Assembly (NCBI GenBank): GCA_001929475.1
Contig: LXFE01000193.1
Location: 1 to 16,004, forward strand
DNA: 16,004 nucleotides
Direction: 5' to 3'
DNA from: Neolecta irregularis DAH-3
Lineage: Eukaryota; Ascomycota; Neolectomycetes; Neolectales; Neolectaceae
Shown here: positions 9,544 through 16,004 of the stretch, in pieces
How the letters are laid out: each line of letters starts with the position of its first letter
Numbering within the stretch: the stretch's first letter is position 1
Notes under the pieces: generated by a model
Database searches by the model: none
The model's input: only the letters and a program-made list of their open reading frames with translations
What the model was told of the DNA's origin: nothing
Program-made: the position numbers and the translations under genes

Positions 9544-11249
9544 ATGCTCTTCCATCCAGCCCTATGGGGTTTCGTTGAGCTGGTCCTTGCGGGCCCGGCT
9601 GATATGGTATACGGCAAACTAAATATCGATGACTGAGAAGATAGCGAAGCAATGGGACTTCAGGAGGTCCCACGGAAGTAAGGTTCTCACTTGATTACGG
9701 GTTACCAAGTAGATGCCATTCCGAAACAAACGGCAAGAAATTCGGAATTCATTGATTTCCTCGAGAAACTCGATTGCTCCAACCAGTTGCGACAACACGA
9801 CATCCCTGAACCCGTCTCCTAATGTAGTATCATTAGCAAAGAACCCGTCCTCAGCTTCGTTTCCTTTCGATTTCTGTTTACTCGATGATGTTTCTGCAAC
9901 AGATACATCATCGTCGGCTCCTACAAGGTCATCACAGATTTCCGAATTTGAACCGGAAAGTGATACAGTGCCCATTTGGAGAACCAACAATGAAAATCTG
10001 CAGACTCAGTCTGTATCAGTCGAAGACACAGATTTACACATGGATATGTCTCCTCAGATCTATGCGACGGCTGGCCAAGATTTAAACCAGCAGCTAGATT
10101 CTACTACCCCAATCTCTTCCAATGAAAGCAACACAGCTGCACCAGTATTTCATCTTCCAATGACCATAATCAAAATAAACGAAATTCCCTCATACGACCA
10201 CACGCCGATCTCAAACCCCCGCACAAACGCTGCGCAAGCATCACTCTCACGTCCGCTATCAGGACCTAGCGTTGTTGCAGGAGAAAATACAATGCCAATA
10301 GGGAAAGCAAATGCCGAGAATGCGTCGATAGGTCCTGTGCTCCCTGGGGGCCTGGATTCTTCAAGCGATGCATCTTCTCAAATTGGTCCCACAACTCAAG
10401 ACAATCCAATCAACGGCCAAGGTACAGACACAAAAACCAATGACTCGCTCTCTGGGATGCAAACCGTATCTCCAGTGAATAACACCAAAACCCTTCCCTC
10501 GTCGATAGGACCCTTTGAATCTGTATAATGTCCATGTTTAAGGTTATAATTTAATTAACGTGGCAGCCTACTATTGAAAACAATAGCAGAGAATCTTGCC
10601 CAACTTCGGTAAAAATGAAATATACCATGACGATGACTGAAAGCTTCTAGACAACAAACACGAGGTTTTCACTAGATCGTACCTGCGTATACTTTGCATT
10701 TTCCTTGCGCATTATTAATCTTTACAGCGTGAGACCGCTGCTCTTACTTCACCCAAAGTTCCAGAGCGGGTGTTAGCCTCTCCGGAAATTGAGAATGCCC
10801 AAGACCGGGATGCTCTTTCGAATTTGGCGGTTTATCAAACGTTCCTTCCTCTCTGATTATAGGCGTCCTTTCAATCTTCTGTATCAACCGATTTCCCCTC
10901 GAAAACTCCAATCCTATCGAAAAAGGCCATTGCTGTCTCTGTTTCGCTTGTATTGGCCTGTTTTGGTGCTCTTTCCGGTTTAGTTCTTTTTATTTCTATC
11001 CGCCGACCATCACCTCTTGACCTTGAGAATAATTCCCGGTTCACAATTAGATCTTTCATCGATCGGGGGTCAGTAAATAGTTCAAAGTATACCGGAAGCT
11101 CGTTAGCAATGACCCGGACTTCAGTTGTTCAATCGCAACCGGATATGAGAAGCTGGGCAATTCCGGCGTTGCCCTCGAACCCTGCGCATGTAGGCAGTTA
11201 TAAAAAGCAGCAGTCAAGTGCATATCCAGAAATTTTGGAGACTGGGTAG
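9544..11249 (+). CDS. Ser/Thr-rich single-pass membrane protein, unknown function
   Basis: The proposed exons are 9544-9606, 9645-9677, 9713-10522, 10567-10608, 10651-10686, 10728-10829 and 10863-11249, giving 490 codons plus TAG. Everything from 9713 is well supported; the first two exons are tentative. The first supplies a signal-like start (MLFHPALWGFVELVLAGPA). The ectodomain (about 30-380) is low-complexity, Ser/Thr/Asn/Pro-rich and likely O-glycosylated. One transmembrane segment follows at about 384-408 (AIAVSVSLVLACFGALSG...), then an RRP stop-transfer and an 80-residue cytosolic tail. This type I layout resembles fungal wall or surface sensors, but no cysteine-rich WSC-like domain is seen and I do not recognise a family. 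Introns are 38, 35, 44, 42, 41 and 33 nt. If translation starts at 9713, the product has 458 residues and no signal peptide. Confidence 0.6.
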
Positions 11250-11483
11250 CTGAGTATCGCGGCTATGTTTTATTATTCGGTTCTTAAAGGATATTAATAC
11301 AAATAGCGGCTCAAATGCCAAGAGCAGCAACCCAAAAATTTGAGGAAAATAGATGCAAGGATGGTAGAAAGAAAACAATGTAAATACCATTACCCAATGC
11401 AATCCAAATGCGAATCCAAGATAATCACCAAACGCAATAAAAATCAAGCGCCACAGTAAGCAGAACTAAAGCAGAAAAGCGGA
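11250..11483. other. Convergent intergenic spacer
   Basis: This short spacer lies between the convergent membrane-protein and cyclin genes and should contain both 3' UTRs. A hydrophobic minus-strand ORF runs through it but has no family resemblance. No other structure was seen. Confidence 0.4.
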
Positions 11484-12077
11484 TTATAGCTGTTTAGCTT
11501 CTTTCATTAATCCTAGAACAACATCAATCCGCCCTTTGGATGCAAGTCTTGAGATGTCCCAGTTTACACCGCGGAGAAAAAGGCGTTCCGCCCGGTTGAC
11601 CGTGGCCACATCGAATATTTGGTAGCTAATATACCACCAGGCTTTTGTATTCCAAACCTGGAATTAGAGGATTCGTTTGAGAAATTACGTCGTCTGAGAG
11701 AAATTTGTTTGCAATCACGAGGGATGTGAGAATCAATAATTCGCTTCTGGATTTTTGGAGGATTGTCAGGTATTCAGATGTTGGTAGACGTGTCAACAGG
11801 AGGACTGCCAATGCAAATACTTCAGGGGAAAGTCGAGTGTTGTACAATATTGTTATGATAAGCTGTTTCGAAGGGCAGGAATCAGGAAGATGAGATAATA
11901 AAATTGAATGAAATAGGAATGTCGGTCCTTTGATATCAGCTATGCAAAATTCGAGGACAGACCAATAAGAGGATAAAGCCTAGGATCGGGATAAGTCGCC
12001 TTAAGCACCGCCGTTTTCAGGGACAGTGAGTCTGACAGGCTTGACAGGGCAAGAACAGTAGTCGTCGTTGTTGTCAT
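11484..12077 (-). CDS. Short cyclin-like protein, Pho80/Pcl type
   Basis: This is a probable regulatory partner of a cyclin-dependent kinase. Exons (minus) are 12077-11963, 11927-11689 and 11657-11484, joining to 175 codons plus TAA. The cyclin-box helices are visible: LSPEVFALAVLLLTRL, then RSELLILTSLVIANKFLSDD, then VWNTKAWWYISYQIF and NRAERLFLRGVNWDI. The order SEY...ANKFL.DD..N.KAW and the late R.E..FL..V.W are those of Pho80/Pcl/Clg1-type cyclins. The second intron (11658-11688) is only 31 nt, and its removal turns DDVIS into DDVWNTKAW, which matches the family. The first intron (35 nt) removes an in-frame stop. The start at 12077 is the first ATG after an in-frame TAA. The Thr-rich N-terminus is weakly supported. 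The protein is short for the family and ends soon after the first cyclin fold. Confidence 0.78.
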
Positions 12078-13475
12078 ACCGGCGATCAAAAGAACGTGGG
12101 GGATTTAAAAGATAGGAAAGTTGGACTGGACAAGGGAATGTCTGGAAAGCCCGGCCGAGAAGGAGTGTGCTGGAAGAAACTCGATGCGTCGCCGTGGGAC
12201 TGATATTACCGCCCACCAAGATATTCCCCAAATCAGATAGAAGTTCTTGATAGATTGGCTTATTTGCTGTTTGCCGTATTCATCCTTTGGTAAAGGTCTG
12301 GGTGGAAGGAAGTCCAGAGTTTGGGCTATTCCAGAAAGAAGGGAAGCCGTCTACGTGGGGCTCGGATTGGCGCATAAACTCCGCAATCTGATGTTTCACA
12401 CACGTCTTAGCAAACGGTGGTTGACTTTTCTTTTAGAAATGTGTTTAGGGAAACCCTCGAGTTACCACCTTATAACATACGTTCTCTGGCTTGATGTGCT
12501 TTTAACGTAATATCTACCTCTTGAGAGCTATCAAGCTCTCTTGTCAATTGCGGCACTCTTTTCCTCCCTTCTGAAATTGAATTGCTCTAATAGTCTCCTT
12601 CCATATGAATGCCTAAAATCGTAAAAGCAGTCAGAGGGCTCTAAATAACAAAGGTATTTCAAAATTGCATGACATTCCTTGTTCTTTATGAGTATTTCCA
12701 GGCTAGCTACATAAGAAAAGATTTAGGTGGGGCTGGGGGAAGAAATCGTTAGCTTCGTCAATGCCAGATGTCCCTGATCCGGCACAAGTCTGTGGCCCTG
12801 TCAAATTCATCTGCTAGTAATGAGGAGAAATAATAGTGATGGAAGAAATGGCAAAATAGAATCAATTTTTGTATTGAGTTTGTTGGCAGACCATTAGTTT
12901 CGCCTTGAAATTCCGATCCCAATAGTGCTTTTTTCGTTTGAATCCGTTGGTTGGTTGTTCAACTGTGAATTGATTGCCATTTGCTCTAAGTTATGCTCGC
13001 AAGATTTGTTACTTATCACGTGACCCGGTGGTCAGTATGATTCGACTTGAACATTGGGAGTATGTGCAGAATACTTCACCAATGAAAGAAATGACCAGAT
13101 AGAAATCATTTTACATTAGCATTTTTGGTTATTTAGTGAATTTGGTATTGCACCTATATAAATTGTCAGTCAAATCGACCCGCCCCGCCGGAGATTGGTT
13201 GACCCGCCCGCATTGATGACGCGCGATCCGTATCGGATGCTGCAAATGGGCATTTAGGGCTCGATGCAGTAAGGCAAGGAATGGAATGTAGTATAACGTA
13301 GATGATCATTAAATAGGCTCTTTCATGCAGTCTAGTGTCTAAATAATCTTTTCCTGACAGGTGCAAGTTAAACAAACATACTCGGAAATCTCAACCGAGC
13401 TCATCAAGGCCTGGAACACTGAAATACCATATTGTTCCTAGAATCCCGTGATAAGATCGCGCAGCTCGCTTTTTA
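12078..13475. other. Long intergenic region, no gene seen
   Basis: The left part is the cyclin promoter. A small perfect hairpin (GAGAGCT, 4-nt loop, AGCTCTC) lies at 12523-12540. Two GACCCGCCC boxes lie near 13177 and 13201. The remainder is AT-rich with no tRNA, no coding-like frame and no exon pair joined by short introns. The right end should be the PPR gene's 3' UTR. Confidence 0.45.
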
Positions 13476-15357
13476 TTACTGGGTGCTTTGCAGATCATTG
13501 TATTGTTCGTCAGGCTGTGCATCTGCTACGGTCAATTCAGGCATCATGGCAACCTCCACATCCCGCATCCCCTTCTCGCCTGCCCCACCGTAGGATCGAC
13601 TATTCTCAATATATCCAAGAAAGTCCAATTGAGTGAACAAATCATAAAACCCAGGGACCTCTTGTGGCTTTCCTCCAAGTTGGATCCATCTTTCTAGAAG
13701 GCCCGATTCGTAGTCTAGGGAAACCATCTCTTGCAGCGCAATATTAGCTCGCGCGTCCCGATGGGCAACACATTTTTTGATGATCCCAGCGTAGACCGAA
13801 CGACTTGGTGTAAATCCCGCCGCTTTCTCCATCTCGAGGTATTGAAAGACATCTTCGTAGTCATCCAATGTACAAATGACTTGAATCATTTTTTCAAAGC
13901 TTTCTTGATTTGGAAGAACATGTGCTTCAGTCATTTCATTCCATATAAATCTAGCAAATTCACCATGACGATGGTTTTTTGCACCGCCTAAAAGGGCGTT
14001 ATATGTCTCGACATTGGGTTTCAATGAAAAGAATTCCGCTTCTTTGTATATCGTCACTGCCTTTTCGAGATCTTGATGGAATATCGCTAAATTTATCACC
14101 GTATTGAAAGCTACAATATCGACTTGTTTTGATTCCTCGAATATATCTTTCAATGTAAAAAATGCACGGTCGACATTTTCTGGATCAACAATCAGGGATT
14201 TGAAGATTGGATAGGCCGTGGCTGCTGACGGGGGAGTGAGGGTGTTTCCTTGTCGAATGATATGAAGCAGGATGAATGCGGTCCGGGTGTCTCCCGCTCG
14301 AGCGTACGATTCCAGAAGAGGTGCATAATGGTGTTCTTGAAATTCAATGCCTTGCATGGAAATTGCCTTCATTACTGAGGTAGCGAGTTTTGGAACGGCA
14401 TAGCGGCCAGCAACATGTAGCACGGAAATCGCTAATCCTTCGCTCGGAAGGATATTTCCCGATTCGAAGGTCTTCGACCAGGCAATATTCACTCCCTCGT
14501 ACTAAATTTCTCATCAATTCAGGGGACAAAAAGAATCATCGTACGAAATAAGAAACTGCTGAGGCTTTCAGTAATCCAAACCAAGTCTCAATAGTCACCT
14601 CCCGGGAATCCTCCATCATCATTCGAATCAAGTATAACGCAGTCTCCGCTTCATTGATCTCACAAAGCTTAGAAATCGCGAATAGATAAGTTTGATCCGA
14701 TAGATGACAATCCGCTTCTTCAAGTAGTGAAAGACCGACTTCAGTTTGCTGCGATTCAAAGGCATGTATAATTCGCCAATGCCAGATAGCTGCAGATGCC
14801 TTTATATTATTCCGTTTCATGTAATTCAAGACAATGTCGATTTCAACTCCTGTCTTGCTTTTCGATGACAACTGTGATTTTCAATACAATAAAGATTTTG
14901 AAGATGTAACCTTGATGACAAGTTCGCAGATATCCAGTATGGGCGGGATGTTCCGTTCGATCATTTCAGAGAAAAGTGCCATAGCTTCATCGCAAAGCCT
15001 GTAGTCCGACATTGACATAGCTCTGAACACCGCCGCATATATATTTAAATCGGGAGGAGTCTTTGTCTGAACATATAGTGCTGCTTGGTCGAAAATAAGG
15101 CCACGGTACCTCCGCTGACATGATAACTCATTAATCTTCCATGTTGGTAAAAGTGTCGTCGAATACTCTTCTAGACGGGACGATTGCGGTACTCTCGCGC
15201 TTTGTCCTTGAACTTGGTCTCGTGATATGGATGAATGGATCTGTGATGATACCGTTCTTACAAGCAGGTCTTTTGTACAGGGAGGATAAACAGACATGAC
15301 TGTTGGTCTATGATTTGGAGCGAATAAGAATCTGCATTTAGATATTCGCGGGAGCAT
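13476..15357 (-). CDS. Mitochondrial pentatricopeptide repeat protein
   Basis: This is probably an organellar RNA-binding factor needed for expression of mitochondrial transcripts. Exons (minus) are 15357-14911, 14871-14545 and 14501-13476, joining to 599 codons plus TAA. The first ATG (MLPRISKCRFLFAPNHRP) begins a basic, Arg/Ser-rich presequence of about 40 residues that fits mitochondrial import. Paired-helix PPR units follow, for example DLNIYAAVFRAMSMSDYRLC, DIVAFNTVINLAIFHQDLEK, NVETYNALLGGAKNHRHGEF and NQESFEKMIQVICTLDDYED, each about 35 residues apart. The C-terminal 60 residues are acidic and disordered. Introns are 39 and 43 nt, both phase 0. It looks like the fungal PPR proteins annotated as ATPase-expression or translation activators, but these evolve fast and I cannot assign the orthologue or the RNA target. 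Confidence 0.9.
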
Positions 15358-15427
15358 TGGGCGCAACTATTCAACGGAAAAGTTTTCAAAGTGTTTTGTC
15401 CCACCTATGGAATCCATAACCCTTTAT

Positions 15428-15539
15428 CGTCCCGCCCTCTCACCCGTTATCGCCTGCCCTCCTCGCCAACTATCGCCTGCCCTCCTCGCCCGTTACTGCC
15501 CCGCCTTCTCGCCCGTTACTTCCCGCCCTCCTCGTCTCA
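15428..15539. repeat. 23-bp imperfect tandem repeat, about 4.8 copies
   Basis: Units start at 15428, 15451, 15474, 15497 and 15520, each built on (C/T)GCC(T/C)GCCCTCCTCGCC followed by CGTTA(T/C) or AACTAT. The pyrimidine-rich strand is plus. The array fills most of the 182-bp gap between the divergent PPR gene (start 15357) and the ORF starting at 15540, so it sits in a shared promoter. Copy number is likely variable between strains. Confidence 0.85.
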
Positions 15540-16004
15540 ATGGGTGATCGAGATCGGCACAAGCTCCAACAAGCAATTAAAGGCCTCCCCTTTTTCGTCA
15601 CCCATCTACAAGAGCAAGGTCGACGAAAAGGTTTGACTATCAAGCGGTTGATGAAGACAAGTTCAATTGCCACAACATTTCCGATGGAAAAGGACGGCGA
15701 GACAAAACCATTAGCATACAACGCTATATGAAGATGGCATATAACAAAGATATGATATCCACAGCTTTTCTGTTCGTTCTACCATCGTTCAGAGTACCAA
15801 ATCAGATATTTTTCCTCTTGAGTTCTGCATCGTGCATCCCGTATAATTCTTGGATGTGAAGACTCTAAGCTTAGGGTCAACGCTACACTGGAGTTCTTGC
15901 CCAGGATATCACAAGCACTTTAATTCAAGTAGCGGCAGTGAGGCCTAATGATCGAAAAGCCCAGATTTCTAGAAATGTCGACTCACTCGATTGGTCTAGA
16001 GACT
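15540..16004 (+). CDS. Unidentified gene, partial at right edge
   Basis: The 3' part is convincing. An open frame from about 15765 to 15840 (ending EFCIVHP), a 34-nt intron at 15841-15874 with a CTCTAAGC branch-like site, and an exon from 15875 to the window end (GQRYTGVLAQDITSTLIQVA...) stay in frame. The 5' part is uncertain. The ATG at 15540 (MGDRDRHKLQQAIKG) is the first good start after the tandem repeat. Joining it by an intron at 15647-15764 keeps the frame, but the donor is weak and 118 nt is long for this locus. Another open frame at 15600-15840 (KFNCHNISDGKGRRDKTISI) looks coding-like and could be an alternative middle exon. I do not recognise the family. Confidence 0.42.

Noticed and set aside
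9619-9990. Minus-strand ORF of 123 codons
   Set aside because: It is the reverse-strand shadow of the Ser-rich exon at 9713-10522; that exon joins five further frame-consistent exons on the plus strand.
11214-11447. Hydrophobic minus-strand ORF of 77 codons
   Set aside because: It overlaps the 3' end of the membrane-protein gene and the convergent spacer, and the hydrophobicity follows from T-rich codons. No exon partner was found.
12001-12231. Minus-strand ORF MGNILVGG... as first cyclin exon
   Set aside because: It cannot be joined in frame to the cyclin exons. The overlapping frame starting at 12077 can, through a 35-nt intron.
12247-12510. Plus-strand ORF of 87 codons
   Set aside because: No family resemblance, no splice partner and it lies in the cyclin promoter.
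12523-12540. Hairpin GAGAGCT-ATCA-AGCTCTC as a terminator
   Set aside because: Fungal nuclear genes do not use intrinsic hairpin terminators, and no gene ends here. A 7-bp stem is expected by chance.
15391-15636. Plus-strand ORF of 81 codons
   Set aside because: Most of it is translation of the 23-bp tandem repeat, giving a Pro/Arg/Leu-rich artefact.
1-16004. tRNA, rRNA, CRISPR or biosynthetic cluster
   Set aside because: No T-loop plus acceptor pairing that closes into a tRNA was seen, no spaced identical repeats of CRISPR type exist, and the genes present are unrelated housekeeping functions.

Overview
This window reads as a piece of nuclear chromosome from a filamentous ascomycete fungus (Pezizomycotina-like). 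The evidence is the gene set: a sterol C-22 desaturase, an exocyst subunit, a pyrimidine 5'-nucleotidase, a mitochondrial PPR protein and a cyclin. Every coding region is interrupted by GT-AG introns, and there is a decayed pogo/Fot1-type DNA transposon. I cannot name the species. There is no sign of bacterial organisation.

Layout from left to right. 1-604: AT-rich flank with a repeated terminus-like motif. 605-2266 (-): ERG5/CYP61 sterol C-22 desaturase, five exons. 2267-4656: long non-coding stretch with a small inverted-repeat element (about 3115-3185) and a GGCCCA-rich repeat patch (about 4173-4284). 4657-6744 (-): EXO70, eight exons. 7152-7690 (+): broken, internally deleted pogo/Fot1 transposase. 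7984-8768 (+): SDT1/PHM8-type HAD pyrimidine 5'-nucleotidase, four exons, with a CACGTG box 45 bp upstream. 9544-11249 (+): Ser/Thr-rich single-pass membrane protein of unknown function. 11484-12077 (-): short Pho80/Pcl-type cyclin, three exons. 12078-13475: no gene seen. 13476-15357 (-): mitochondrial PPR protein, three exons. 15428-15539: 23-bp imperfect tandem repeat between divergent genes. 15540-16004 (+): unidentified gene running off the right edge.

The genes look like an ordinary housekeeping neighbourhood, not a biosynthetic or defence cluster. ERG5 acts in ergosterol synthesis in the ER, EXO70 in vesicle tethering at the plasma membrane, SDT1 in nucleotide salvage, and the PPR protein in mitochondrial RNA metabolism. 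They share no evident pathway.

The most striking property is intron size. I rebuilt the splice structure of seven genes by restoring conserved protein sequence and reading frame. Nearly all of the roughly 25 introns are 31-44 nt long, with many at 34-36 nt, which is below the usual range for filamentous fungi. Two appear to be GC-AG introns with the same AAAAG|GCAT donor. As a result conventional ORF calls chop every gene into pieces, and default gene finders with a higher minimum intron length would mis-annotate this genome.
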